The translations under genes were made by a program, and so were the position numbers. Below are positions 27,047 through 35,986 of a DNA stretch of 64,000 bases, piece after piece. The stretch's first letter is position 1. Each line of letters opens with the position of its first letter. Below the pieces are notes generated by a model, which saw only the letters and a list, made by a program, of their open reading frames with translations, was not told the origin of the DNA and made no database searches. Source of the DNA: Cutibacterium avidum ATCC 25577 (GTDB lineage: Bacteria; Actinomycetota; Actinomycetes; Propionibacteriales; Propionibacteriaceae); NCBI RefSeq assembly GCF_000227295.1, contig NZ_JH165054.1, positions 1,176,550 to 1,240,549 on the forward strand, in the 5' to 3' direction.

Positions 27047-28098
27047 AACTGCTTCTGGTGTGTATCGATGGGATGCGCCTTGACATGGCACTACCCGAGG
27101 CACTGCAGCACAATCCTGGATTCATCCACCCCGATCATCCCGCTGACCCGCGATTCGTGCGCGGGGTGGGTGAGGGGGAGCCGGTTCCCGCACACCCCGC
27201 CCCAGCCCTGGACCACACCCTGCCCGTTGACCAGGCCCCCGTCGGGCTGGCCCCCACCCTCGCTCGCCTGGTGCGAGGTGACGACCGTTCCCAGGGCACG
27301 ATCATCCCCATGTGGATGACTCCGCCGACCGATTCCGCTCCCGGCTGGACGACGATCCTCACCGGCGCCACCCATGAACAGTGCAACGTGTGGTGGAACG
27401 AGTTCGTCGGCCATGACATGGCCCGTCACCCCGACATCCTGTCCCAAATCTTCTTCGCCAACCCATTGGCGCGCACCATCGCAGCAGCCACCTGGGACGC
27501 CTTCGTCAGCCCTTACGGGCCCGGACCGATCATTCATCAGCGGGTGGACCAGCAACGCACCGGCCAGCACCAGCTGTTCAGTCCCGACTTGGCGGAGGGT
27601 ATTGACAGGGCCGACGAGCAGGTGTCGTCGTGGGCCGCCTGGCACCTGTTGCACGAGGGCCCGGACGCTGCCGTCGTCTACTTCGAAGGGGTCGACAACG
27701 CTGGGCACAGTTACGGAGCGGACTCCGAGCAGTATCGCCAAGCCGTGCGTCACGCCGATGAGCTCACCCGTCACCTCGTCAAGGCCGTCGCAGAGCGTCA
27801 CGAGCAGCTCGGCGAGCAATGGCTCGTCGCCGTCACCACCGACCACGGGCACAAACCCGAGGGAGGCCACGGCGAGGATGAGGTCGAGGTGCGTCGTAGC
27901 TTCCTGGCAGCTCACCACATCGGTGGGGCGTTGCCCGATCCATTGCTTCGTACCGATCCCATTCGCAGCCACGAACTGACGCCGCTGTTGCTCAGGGCAG
28001 TCGGAGTGCACCCTGGTCACATGGACGCCAGCGATGTCGGCGTCTTGCGCGATGTGAAGCCAGTCGGCCCGAGTAGAGAGATGGATTTTGAATGGTGA
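27043..28098 (+). CDS. Alkaline-phosphatase-superfamily phosphodiesterase/pyrophosphatase-like protein
   Basis: Protein of 351 residues related to type I phosphodiesterases/nucleotide pyrophosphatases. Metal-binding and catalytic landmarks are present: Asp9 in VCIDGMR, the nucleophile region GWTTILTG with Thr103/Thr104, GVDNAGHSYG and TTDHGHK. No signal peptide is visible. The ATG overlaps the GH38 stop by four bases (ATGA). In a glycan operon it may remove phosphate or a phosphodiester-linked group from imported glycans, or hydrolyse a nucleotide sugar or sugar phosphonate; this role is inferred from position only. Confidence 0.75.
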   Translation: MKLLLVCIDGMRLDMALPEALQHNPGFIHPDHPADPRFVRGVGEGEPVPAHPAPALDHTLPVDQAPVGLAPTLARLVRGDDRSQGTIIPMWMTPPTDSAPGWTTILTGATHEQCNVWWNEFVGHDMARHPDILSQIFFANPLARTIAAATWDAFVSPYGPGPIIHQRVDQQRTGQHQLFSPDLAEGIDRADEQVSSWAAWHLLHEGPDAAVVYFEGVDNAGHSYGADSEQYRQAVRHADELTRHLVKAVAERHEQLGEQWLVAVTTDHGHKPEGGHGEDEVEVRRSFLAAHHIGGALPDPLLRTDPIRSHELTPLLLRAVGVHPGHMDASDVGVLRDVKPVGPSREMDFEW

Positions 28099-28736
28099 CG
28101 ACGCACTTGCCTGAGAGGGTTGACGGCGTTCTCTTCGACATGGACGGCACCCTGCTCGACACCCTGTCTGCATGGCGTGCAGCCTCCGAACGGTTGTGGG
28201 GCGGCTGTCTGGCTGACGCTGTCAGCGCCGACGTTGACGGGGGCACCGTTGACGATGTCGTCGAGCTGTATCTGCGGGACCACCCACAGGCAGATCCGCA
28301 GGCCACCAGTGAGCGTCTCGTCGACCTTCTGGACGCCTGCCTGGCTGACAACACGGAGCCGATGCCCGGGGCGGACCGTCTGGTGAGGAAGCTGGCCGGG
28401 AACGTGCCCATCGCGGTGGCCTCTAACTCCCCCACCCGCCTCGTGCGTGACGGACTGGCCTCGCAAGGCTGGCTGGACCTCTTCGACACCGTCCTTGGGT
28501 TCGACGACGTCGCTGCCGGCAAACCAGCCCCCGACCCCTACCTCGCAGCAGCGAGGCGGATGGGAGTCGACCCGGCCAGATGTGTCGTCATCGAAGACTC
28601 TGTCTTCGGGTTGCGTGCTGGACGGGCCGCCGGGGCGTGGGTTCTCGCGCTCGGCGATCGACTCAAGGGCCAGGGGGACATGTGGGTCCCGGGGCTGGAT
28701 GATGAGCGCGTGACCTCATGGGAGCCCTACCGATGA
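28092..28736 (+). CDS. HAD-superfamily hydrolase, beta-phosphoglucomutase-like
   Basis: Cytoplasmic HAD subfamily IA protein of 214 residues with motif I FDMDGTLLDT, motif II ASNSPTRLVRDGL, motif III lysine in GKPAPDPYLA and motif IV VVIEDSVFGLRAG. The helical cap domain fits after motif I. Such proteins are sugar phosphatases or phosphomutases. It overlaps the upstream gene by seven bases and GH125 by four, so it is coupled to glycan breakdown and could dephosphorylate a sugar phosphate made in the pathway. Substrate not predictable. Confidence 0.85.
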   Translation: MVTTHLPERVDGVLFDMDGTLLDTLSAWRAASERLWGGCLADAVSADVDGGTVDDVVELYLRDHPQADPQATSERLVDLLDACLADNTEPMPGADRLVRKLAGNVPIAVASNSPTRLVRDGLASQGWLDLFDTVLGFDDVAAGKPAPDPYLAAARRMGVDPARCVVIEDSVFGLRAGRAAGAWVLALGDRLKGQGDMWVPGLDDERVTSWEPYR

Positions 28737-30031
28737 CGGCGTGCGAGTTGACGCCCGCCCTGCAGCGGCGCCTGGACGAGGTCGGTGCTCAGATCGGTTC
28801 GAGTGTCAGTGAACACATTGATGAGGCATCGGGCCGACAGGCTGCAGGCCGATTCGTGGCCTGGATGACGGACACGTGGACTCGCACCATGACCCGCGAC
28901 GACCACGGGGTCTTCGTCGTCACTGGCGACATTCCGGCCATGTGGTTGCGCGACTCCTCCGCTCAGCTGTGGCCCTTCCTGGCACTGTGCGACCTGCCTG
29001 CGGTGTCCCGTCAGATCGGGGACGTCGTCGCTCGGCAATGGCACTGCATCGGAGTCGACCCCTACGCCAACGCCTTTAACTCTGGTCCGACCGGAGCACA
29101 TTTCGACCCCGACGATGTTGATCTGCTCGATGAGTTGTGGGAGCGCAAGTACGAGGTTGATTCGCTGGCCTTCCCCGTCGATCTCGCATGGCGGTTGTGG
29201 CAGGCCACGGGACGTCCAGACCACCTCAACCGTGCGGTGCACGAGGGGTGTCAACGCATCGTCGACGTCTGGAGCCTGGAGCAGGACCATGCCACCCGCT
29301 CCACCTATCGTCATGTGCGCCCCAGCGAACCCGTCGACACCCTTGGCGCTGACGGCTCGGGAGGGCCGGTAGCGCCCACCGGGATGACGTGGAGCGGGTT
29401 CCGGCCTTCCGACGACGCCTGCCGCTACGGATACAACATCCCGGCACAGTTCATGGCAATACGTGCGTTGCGGCAGATTGGCGAATTCTGCCGTGTCTGG
29501 GGCGACGAGAGCCTTGCTGAACGCGCCGCGAGGTTGGCCGCTGACATCGACGCCGGGGTGAGGCAATTCGGCGTCGTGACAGATCACCTTGCGTACGAGG
29601 TTGACGGGCTCGGATCAGTAGTGGAGATGGACGACGCGAACATGCCGTCGCTGCTGTCGCTGCCCCTAACCAGCGACCTTGCCCGTGACGATCCGCTCTA
29701 CCAGACCACCCGGAACTGGGTGCTCAGCGAGGCCAACCCCTACCTGTTCAGCGGCCCGGCAGCACGGGGCATTGGCAGCCCGCACAGCCCCGAGGGCTAC
29801 ATCTGGCATATCGGTTTGGCGGTGCAGGGGCTCACGGGGGACGACGTCGAGGCGCGTGATTGCCTCAGGACGATCCTCGCCACCGATGGTGGCACTGGCT
29901 GGACACACGAGAGTTTCGATCCACATGACCCCACCCGGTACACGCGCGGGTGGTTCAGTTGGTCGAACTCGATGGCTTGCCTGCTCATGATGAAGGTGGC
30001 CGGTATCGACGCCATCACCGGTGCCAATTGA
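28733..30031 (+). CDS. GH125 exo-alpha-1,6-mannosidase
   Basis: Metal-independent exo-alpha-mannosidase family, here 432 residues, the usual size. The diagnostic TGDIPAMWLRDSSAQLWP is near residues 70-87, and the later GFRPSDDACRYGYNIPAQ and GWFSWSNSMACL are also family landmarks of the (alpha/alpha)6 barrel. Known GH125 enzymes act on alpha-1,6-linked mannose in host N-glycans. No signal peptide is seen. ATG 28733 overlaps the HAD stop by four bases; an upstream ATG at 28718 is less likely. It is the last rightward gene of the operon and its 3' end overlaps the convergent GH20 gene by 17 bases. Confidence 0.9.
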   Translation: MTACELTPALQRRLDEVGAQIGSSVSEHIDEASGRQAAGRFVAWMTDTWTRTMTRDDHGVFVVTGDIPAMWLRDSSAQLWPFLALCDLPAVSRQIGDVVARQWHCIGVDPYANAFNSGPTGAHFDPDDVDLLDELWERKYEVDSLAFPVDLAWRLWQATGRPDHLNRAVHEGCQRIVDVWSLEQDHATRSTYRHVRPSEPVDTLGADGSGGPVAPTGMTWSGFRPSDDACRYGYNIPAQFMAIRALRQIGEFCRVWGDESLAERAARLAADIDAGVRQFGVVTDHLAYEVDGLGSVVEMDDANMPSLLSLPLTSDLARDDPLYQTTRNWVLSEANPYLFSGPAARGIGSPHSPEGYIWHIGLAVQGLTGDDVEARDCLRTILATDGGTGWTHESFDPHDPTRYTRGWFSWSNSMACLLMMKVAGIDAITGAN

Positions 30032-31559
30032 TCCCCATTGCGGTGAGCCGGCGGGACTGGGCCTCCAACTCTGATTGCGGCCGAGCCGGATCGCCGGTCC
30101 ACAACTGTTCAGCGATCGATGTGCCGCGCGGGAAGGCGGCGTCTTCGACCTGGGCAGGGGTGCGCAGGTATTCAGTCCACAGTTGGAATTGCCCACCCAG
30201 CAGGTGTGGTGAGTCCACTGCGGCAAGTACATCATGCAGCCCGGCGACGTCGTCCATGGTCATCGGGGCAGCTATCGTCACCGGTGCCTCCGGACCCGCT
30301 TCAATGCCGTGATCCAGGTACGTGTGCCGGGCGGGTGCGCCGATGACGTCGTGGCCTGCGGCGACGGCGCGGGAGATGTCGTCGGCGTCTCGCCACACCA
30401 TCACCGTAACTTCCTCGGGGGCGCCGGCCTCTAACACCTCGTCCCAGGCAATGATCTGACGGCCTGCGGCGACCACGTGATCACAGATCTGCCGCTCGAA
30501 CCAAGCCTGGGCCTGGTGTGGTGTCGTGATCCCCAGTTCGGCAAGCCGGGCTCGGGTTTGCTGGTGGTTGAACCATTCCTTTCCGGGACATTCGTCACCA
30601 CCGATGTGGATTGGTGAGTCCGGGAAGATCTCCATCACGGCGTCTAAGGCATCGCGGCAGAAACCCAAGGAATCGTCGGTCAGGTTGATGTGATGCTCCG
30701 ACACCCCGAAAGCAGTACGTGGGTGATCCAGTGGTATTCCGCAGCCCAGCGCGGGGTAGGCGGCCACTACCGATTCGGTGTGGCCCGGCAGGTCAATTTC
30801 TGGCACGACCGTGATACCCAGCAGTCCGGCCCGTTTGGTGATGGCGCTCAGCTGCTCGACGGTGTAGGCGCCTCCGTGAGGTACGTGATCATGCTCGGCG
30901 ACGTCGTCACAATCGTTGTCGTCGGGTGGTGGTTGGTGCCCTCGTACCGTTCCCGGACGCCAGGCCCCTACCGTGGTCAGACGTGGCCACCCCGGTACCG
31001 GCAGGCGCCATCCCTGGTCGTCGGTGAGGTGGAGGTGCAGCCGGTTGAGCTTGTGCATGGCCAGCGCGTCCAGGAAGCGCGTGATGAACGAGGCAGGCAT
31101 GAAGTGCCTCGAGACATCCAGATGCGCACCTCGCCAACTGTAATGTGGCGCGTCAGCGATGACACCCTTCGGAAGGCGCAGGTGCTCTCGGGCCAGCGGG
31201 CCGGGCCCGTGGACCCACGGGGGGAGTAGCTGCAGCAAGGTCTGCACCGCCCATCGTGCGCCATTTGGGTCGCCGGCGGTGATGCGGATCTGGGTGTCGA
31301 TCTCGATGCGGTATCCCTCTGCCTCCAAGGCGGGATTCACTGTGACGATGAGAGAAGCGGTGTCGGTGTGTGACGTGACGCGCACGACGTCCAGCGCCGG
31401 GGCCAGTCGCTCGGCGAGGGTGGTGACAGCATCGGTGACCTCGTCGGGGCCAGCCCAGGAGAGGACGGTTGGCAGGGGGAATCGTCCCTCGGTGAACTGC
31501 ACGTGGCGGGGCTGGGGACACAAGCCCCGAATCAGGGTGTCGTTGGAGGGGACGGGCAT
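30015..31559 (-). CDS. GH20 beta-N-acetylhexosaminidase
   Basis: Exo-beta-N-acetylglucosaminidase family of 514 residues: an N-terminal beta/alpha domain (to about residue 130), then the TIM barrel starting near APHYSWRGAHLDVSRHF. The catalytic pair Asp322-Glu323 is in HIGGDECPG, and HLHLTDDQGWRLPVPGWP is present. The polarising aspartate assists the substrate acetamido group. No signal peptide is seen. ATG 31559 is chosen because AGGAG lies five bases upstream; an earlier ATG at 31577 lacks this. The enzyme would remove terminal GlcNAc or GalNAc from imported glycan antennae. It is divergent from the PfkB gene. Confidence 0.9.
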   Translation of the reverse strand: MPVPSNDTLIRGLCPQPRHVQFTEGRFPLPTVLSWAGPDEVTDAVTTLAERLAPALDVVRVTSHTDTASLIVTVNPALEAEGYRIEIDTQIRITAGDPNGARWAVQTLLQLLPPWVHGPGPLAREHLRLPKGVIADAPHYSWRGAHLDVSRHFMPASFITRFLDALAMHKLNRLHLHLTDDQGWRLPVPGWPRLTTVGAWRPGTVRGHQPPPDDNDCDDVAEHDHVPHGGAYTVEQLSAITKRAGLLGITVVPEIDLPGHTESVVAAYPALGCGIPLDHPRTAFGVSEHHINLTDDSLGFCRDALDAVMEIFPDSPIHIGGDECPGKEWFNHQQTRARLAELGITTPHQAQAWFERQICDHVVAAGRQIIAWDEVLEAGAPEEVTVMVWRDADDISRAVAAGHDVIGAPARHTYLDHGIEAGPEAPVTIAAPMTMDDVAGLHDVLAAVDSPHLLGGQFQLWTEYLRTPAQVEDAAFPRGTSIAEQLWTGDPARPQSELEAQSRRLTAMGINWHR

Positions 31560-31664
31560 CTCTACTCCTCGTGGCATCGCCTGCCAATGGGGTGCTCCAC
31601 AGCTTATCTGGGATTGGAGTTACTTATGCTGGGGGACGACCAATCGCGCACAGGAGCTACGCCC

Positions 31665-32600
31665 ATGCCCGTCAACCGCCATCCTCGGCTGCTCGCCGCA
31701 GGTATTACGTACCGCGACCTCGTCATCTCTGGAATCGGGCAGCTGCCTGCGTTGGGGGAGGAACGCTACGGCACGGACTTCGTCGCCACGTGGGGTGGGA
31801 TTGCCAACACGGCTCGGATTGCAGCAAGCCTGGGAGCACGGGTGCAGTTGCTCACGGGTCTAGGTGACGACCTCAACTCGCAGGTGTGTCGTCGTGAATT
31901 GATCGACTGGGGCATCGATCTGGCCCCGAGCCCGATCAACCCGGGCTGGGCGCTCCCGGTGACGATGAGCCAGGCGTGTGGCACCGAGCGGGCTATGACG
32001 ACCGTGGAAACGGCGCTACCAGTCCCTTTCCCCGCTCCTAGTCTTGACGGAGTCGACGCAGTAATCACCCATGTCTCAATTCCCGCTGACGCCTGGCTGT
32101 ACGAAGCCGCCGATGCCGGAATCCCGGTGATTGCAGACCATGGATTTGAGGAGGGGCAGGAATCCGGGGTGCTCGAGGCGGTGTCAGGATGTACCTGCTA
32201 CACGCCTAACGCAGCTGAGGCGATGCGACTGACCGGTACCGACGACCCGGTGCGTGCGGCGCGAGCCCTCGCCGAGCACGTGCCGGTCGTCATTGTCACA
32301 TGTGGCGGCGACGGGATCGTCGGTGTGGATTCCCGCACTGGTGAGGAGGTCCATGTTCCGGCAGTGGCCATTGATCCGGTCAACACCACAGGCGCCGGAG
32401 ACGCCACCGTGGCTGGCCTGGCCTGGAGCTGGGAATGGCAGGTCTCGTTGGCCCGAAAGCTCGATGTTGCAGCCCTGGTGGGAGCCATCGTCACGTCGCG
32501 AGCGCACGGGACCACGGATCCGCTCACACCCGAAGACCTGCTCGCCTGGGTACCGCGAGACCCAGAGCGGTTCGAGTTCCTTGCTGAACTGTTGAGGTGA
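31665..32600 (+). CDS. PfkB-family carbohydrate kinase
   Basis: Ribokinase-like sugar or nucleoside kinase of 311 residues. The C-terminal signature VNTTGAGDATVAG contains the catalytic base Asp246; the N-terminal glycine-rich region is WGGIANTARIAASLGARV. Start ATG 31665 follows CAGGAG by eight bases; the frame is open upstream to 31503 but that part overlaps the GH20 promoter. The enzyme probably phosphorylates a monosaccharide released by the glycosidases and could create the inducer for the DeoR protein. The gene ends 18 bases before the convergent histidine kinase stop. Confidence 0.85.
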   Translation: MPVNRHPRLLAAGITYRDLVISGIGQLPALGEERYGTDFVATWGGIANTARIAASLGARVQLLTGLGDDLNSQVCRRELIDWGIDLAPSPINPGWALPVTMSQACGTERAMTTVETALPVPFPAPSLDGVDAVITHVSIPADAWLYEAADAGIPVIADHGFEEGQESGVLEAVSGCTCYTPNAAEAMRLTGTDDPVRAARALAEHVPVVIVTCGGDGIVGVDSRTGEEVHVPAVAIDPVNTTGAGDATVAGLAWSWEWQVSLARKLDVAALVGAIVTSRAHGTTDPLTPEDLLAWVPRDPERFEFLAELLR

Positions 32601-32618
32601 GTGGTTACGGAACCGAGC

Positions 32619-33989
32619 TCATCTCTGGCGGGAATCAGCCTGGACCGGCAGCTTCGCTATGACGCAAAACCCGCCCTCCTTGCGAGGCCCCGCGGACAGT
32701 CGTCCGCCCATCGACGTCACCCTCTCACGCATGCCCTGCAGCCCGTGGCCGCGCCCGTCTCCCTGGACGGCGTCCCCATACCCGTCGTCGACAATCTCCA
32801 CATGGATTGCGGTAGGCGAATAGGCCAAGGTCACTGAGGCGTGAGCGCCTGGGCCAGCATGTTTGAGGACGTTGGTGAGGGCCTCCTGGACGACTCGGTA
32901 GGCAACCAGACCGAGGGCCTGGGAGACGACCGGCTCCTGTCCCGTGACGGTGAAGGTGACCTTCACCCCGGACTTCTCGACGAGTTCGGGAATCTCCGCC
33001 AGCCCGGGGGAGGGGGAGTAGTCGGCGTCGGTGTCCTGTCGCAGCACCCCGACGATGCGACGCATCTCGACGAGGGCCTCGCGACCGGTCTCGGCGATGG
33101 TGTCGAGGACCTCGGGGGCCTTCTCCGGCTTCTTCGTCGCCAAGGCCTTGCCGCCCTCCGCCTGCACGATCATGACCGACAGTGAGTGGGCGACGATGTC
33201 GTGGAGCTCGCGGGCAATCTCGTTGCGGGTGCGTTCCTCGGCGACCCTGGCCTGCTGCTCACGTTCAGCGAGGATGGCTCGGTAGCGTTGAGCTTTGGCG
33301 ATGCGCTGTTGGGAGTCGATGAGGGCGGACTCGCGCAGTCGTCGTCCCACCGCGTAGGGGGTCAGGACCAAGCCGGCACAGACCGCCATCGCAAGGATCA
33401 GCAGTACCCACGGCGTCCCCGAGGTGGGGTCATATCCAGCGGCGATGGTGAGCTGCCATCTCATCGGGCCGATGACTGAACCCAGCGCTCCGACCCACAA
33501 CACCCAGCGAGACTCGTGGCCGTCCACCCATCTGGCCACCGAGTAGGAGGCGATGGGGACGATGAAGATGCTCAGCACCGGGAAGGGCACGAAGATGAAT
33601 TGGATGGCCCCGCCGAGGGCCACCAGGGTCATCATGAGCAGGGGATGTTCACGGCGCATCGGCAGCGAGGCCACCATGATCATGGAGGAGACGAGGGCCG
33701 CGGCGTACTCGGGATGGGGTCGTTCGATCAGGCTGACGAGATAGGGGACGATCGTCACCACGGCCATCACGAGGGTGAGGGTGACGTCTCCCCACCAGGC
33801 CCGTTCGGTGTCTGCCGGACGACCGTCGTCGAGCTTGGGGTCCAGCACCTCCTCCATGCCGGGGATGGAGATCTGCGGGACGTTGTTGCGGGTCGGGTTG
33901 AACCGGTTGAGGCGGGCACGCACACCGGATCCGAGGGATCCGTTGGAACGGTTGTCCGCGGTCGAGGTCTGCGATCCGGTCTCCTCCAT
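32619..33989 (-). CDS. Sensor histidine kinase (NarL-partner type)
   Basis: Membrane sensor kinase of 456 residues. After a polar N-terminus of about 65 residues come about six membrane helices (residues 68-215), a coiled linker, and the HisKA_3 dimerisation domain with the phosphorylated His263 in ELHDIVAHS. The ATPase domain shows VVQEALTNVLKHA and GHGLQGMRER. This kinase type pairs with NarL/FixJ regulators. No regulator gene adjoins it; the matching one lies 14.5 kb downstream on the same strand at 17445-18101, beyond the glycan island. Start ATG 33989 is chosen because residues upstream (to 34097) have no conserved features. Confidence 0.9.
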   Translation of the reverse strand: MEETGSQTSTADNRSNGSLGSGVRARLNRFNPTRNNVPQISIPGMEEVLDPKLDDGRPADTERAWWGDVTLTLVMAVVTIVPYLVSLIERPHPEYAAALVSSMIMVASLPMRREHPLLMMTLVALGGAIQFIFVPFPVLSIFIVPIASYSVARWVDGHESRWVLWVGALGSVIGPMRWQLTIAAGYDPTSGTPWVLLILAMAVCAGLVLTPYAVGRRLRESALIDSQQRIAKAQRYRAILAEREQQARVAEERTRNEIARELHDIVAHSLSVMIVQAEGGKALATKKPEKAPEVLDTIAETGREALVEMRRIVGVLRQDTDADYSPSPGLAEIPELVEKSGVKVTFTVTGQEPVVSQALGLVAYRVVQEALTNVLKHAGPGAHASVTLAYSPTAIHVEIVDDGYGDAVQGDGRGHGLQGMRERVTSMGGRLSAGPRKEGGFCVIAKLPVQADSRQR

Positions 33990-34172
33990 GACCGCCAGTC
34001 TAGGAAGACCGTCCAACCATGGTGGATTGGTTTCTGATGTCGGGTGACGGTGTGTGGAATGGCAACGCGCACGGTCGGTGACCACTTCGCCACACACAGC
34101 TCGCCCGCCGGCTGGTCGGTGAGCCGCCCCCTAGACTTGGGACTGACGATCACGGCGACACGGAAGGTTCCC

Positions 34173-35162
34173 ATGAAGATTCTCATCACCGGCGGGGCCG
34201 GTTACATCGGATCGACGGTCGGTTCGGCATGCGAGGAGGCAGGCCACGAGGTCGTCGTCCTGGACGACCTGTCCGCGGGACGCCGCGAGTTTGTCCGCGA
34301 CCGCACCTTCTACCAGGGCGACATCGCCGACCAGGACCTGCTCGACCGCGTCTTCACCGAGAACCAGATCGACGCCGTCGTGCACTGCGCGGCTAAGATC
34401 ATCGTCCCGGAGTCGGTTGATGAGCCGCTGACCTACTACGACAACAACGTCGGCAAGACCGTCGCCCTGCTCAAGGGCATGGAGCGCAACGGTGTGCACC
34501 GCATCCTGTTCTCCTCCTCCGCCTCGATCTATGCCACCGACGAAGAATTCAAGGTGACCGAGCAGTCCGCCCTGGACCCCGGTTCCCCCTACGCGACCAC
34601 CAAGTTCATGGTGGAGTTCATCCTGCGTGACGCCGCCCACGCCTCCGACCTCAAGGCTCTCAGTCTGCGCTACTTCAACCCGATCGGTTCGGACCCGAAG
34701 CTGCGCACCGGCCAGCAGATCGAGCACCCGACCCACGTGCTCGGCAAGATGATCGACGCTTGGATGGAGGACTCCACCTTCACCGTCACCGGTGTTGAGT
34801 GGCCCACCCGTGACGGTTCGGGCATCCGGGACTTCATCCACGTCTGGGACCTGGCCCGTGCCCACGTCGCCGCCCTGGAACACCTCGACGAGGTCACCAC
34901 CGAGGACCCATATCAGGTGTTCAACATCGGCACCGGGAATGGCGTCACCGTCAAGGAGCTCGTCAAGGCCTTCGAGGAGGGCACTGGCAAACCCCTCGAC
35001 GTCGTCTACGGTCCGCCGCGCCCCGGCGATGTCGCCGGCGCCTACACGGTCTCCAGCCGAGCCAAGGACCTGCTCGGGTGGAGTGCGGAGCTGACCCCGG
35101 CCGATGGCATTCGTGACGCCATCGCGTGGCTGCCCGAGCGCAAGAAGATCTTGGGCTACTGA
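34173..35162 (+). CDS. galE: UDP-glucose 4-epimerase
   Basis: Interconverts UDP-glucose and UDP-galactose with bound NAD in the cytoplasm; 329 residues is the usual length. The Rossmann motif is ITGGAGYIGS at the N-terminus, SSSASIYA supplies the catalytic serine, and PYATTK holds Tyr140 and Lys144 of the short-chain dehydrogenase active site. GGAAGG lies six bases before ATG 34173, which sets the start; the open frame upstream has no support. It is transcribed alone, divergent from the histidine kinase, and is followed by a good terminator. Confidence 0.93.
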   Translation: MKILITGGAGYIGSTVGSACEEAGHEVVVLDDLSAGRREFVRDRTFYQGDIADQDLLDRVFTENQIDAVVHCAAKIIVPESVDEPLTYYDNNVGKTVALLKGMERNGVHRILFSSSASIYATDEEFKVTEQSALDPGSPYATTKFMVEFILRDAAHASDLKALSLRYFNPIGSDPKLRTGQQIEHPTHVLGKMIDAWMEDSTFTVTGVEWPTRDGSGIRDFIHVWDLARAHVAALEHLDEVTTEDPYQVFNIGTGNGVTVKELVKAFEEGTGKPLDVVYGPPRPGDVAGAYTVSSRAKDLLGWSAELTPADGIRDAIAWLPERKKILGY

Positions 35163-35183
35163 TCTCCCGAACCCTCGACCCGT

Positions 35184-35220
35184 CACCGGCCTCGCACTCG
35201 TGCGGGGCCGGTGGTGTTTT
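35184..35220 (+). terminator. Rho-independent terminator after galE
   Basis: CACCGGCC at 35184-35191 pairs with GGCCGGTG at 35206-35213, extended by GCA/TGC inside the loop, and is followed by GTGTTTT. It lies 21 bases after the galE stop. Confidence 0.8.
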
Positions 35221-35257
35221 CCCGGGCTGCGTGATTCCGGGGGGCGATGTGACGGTG

Positions 35258-35878
35258 TCAGAGTGGACGGATGAAGGCCAGCACCATCGTCGTCAGCTGG
35301 TTGGTCATCCGGTCGATGTCGGCCTTTCGCCCTGACGCCATGGTCGCCAGCACCCGGGAGTCGAAGACCCCGCGGGTGACCTCGATGAGGTCGTTGACGC
35401 TGATCGTCGTCGTGACGTCGTGGTCGCGCAGGGCTTGTTCCACCATCTCGCGCAGGGCGGGAGAAATGGCTGCCTCGACGTGTTGGTATGCCTCCCGCAG
35501 TTGTGGATTTCGTGTTGCCTCGAGGGTGATCTCCAGGATCGCCACAACCGTCGTCGGGTCCGAGCCGACCGCCGACGAGAAGAGGGCGATGATGTCGTGG
35601 ATTCGATCCCGCAGGACGTCCTGGCCGTCATTGGGGAAGTCCAAGGAGGAGCTGAGGACAGCCAGATTCTTCTCGGCGTAGCGGCTCAACACCGCCATGC
35701 ACAGCTCGTCCTTGGAATCGAAGTTCGAGTAGAACGCTCCGCGGGTGAACCCGGCCTTCTCGCAGATCTCCTCGACGGTCGACCCCGGTACCCCCTTGCG
35801 GGCGAAGACGGCGACAGCGGCGTCGGCCAGTCGCGCCTGGGTGACTGCGCGACGAGCAGAGACTGTGGTGGTGGACAT
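35258..35878 (-). CDS. TetR-family transcriptional regulator
   Basis: Regulator of 206 residues. The N-terminal HTH reads TVEEICEKAGFTRGAFYSNF, a classic TetR helix-turn-helix with the FYSNFDSKDEL follow-on; the rest is the helical ligand-binding domain. ATG 35878 follows AGGAG by four bases; the frame stays open for another 190 codons upstream, but that region overlaps the MMPL gene and its own operators, so it is not coding. It is divergent from the MMPL operon, with repeated GTATCG elements between, and almost certainly represses that exporter. Confidence 0.9.
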   Translation of the reverse strand: MSTTTVSARRAVTQARLADAAVAVFARKGVPGSTVEEICEKAGFTRGAFYSNFDSKDELCMAVLSRYAEKNLAVLSSSLDFPNDGQDVLRDRIHDIIALFSSAVGSDPTTVVAILEITLEATRNPQLREAYQHVEAAISPALREMVEQALRDHDVTTTISVNDLIEVTRGVFDSRVLATMASGRKADIDRMTNQLTTMVLAFIRPL

Positions 35879-35903
35879 GACGCTCCTGGAGGCCTCGCGG
35901 GTT

Positions 35904-35955
35904 GAATACGACAGTGTATCGGATACGATACTGCATCGAATACAAAATTGTATCG
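35904..35955. promoter_or_regulatory. Probable TetR operator array
   Basis: In the divergent gap between the TetR and MMPL genes, GTATC-G-GATAC at 35916-35926 is a perfect palindrome, CGATAC follows at 35926-35931, GTATCG recurs at 35950-35955, and GAATAC appears at 35904 and 35938. The stretch is AT-richer than the flanking genes. Overlapping inverted copies of one hexamer are what a TetR dimer pair would bind. Confidence 0.6.
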
Positions 35956-35986
35956 AGTGGTGCTCGGGCGAGTTCATTGCGGGGTG

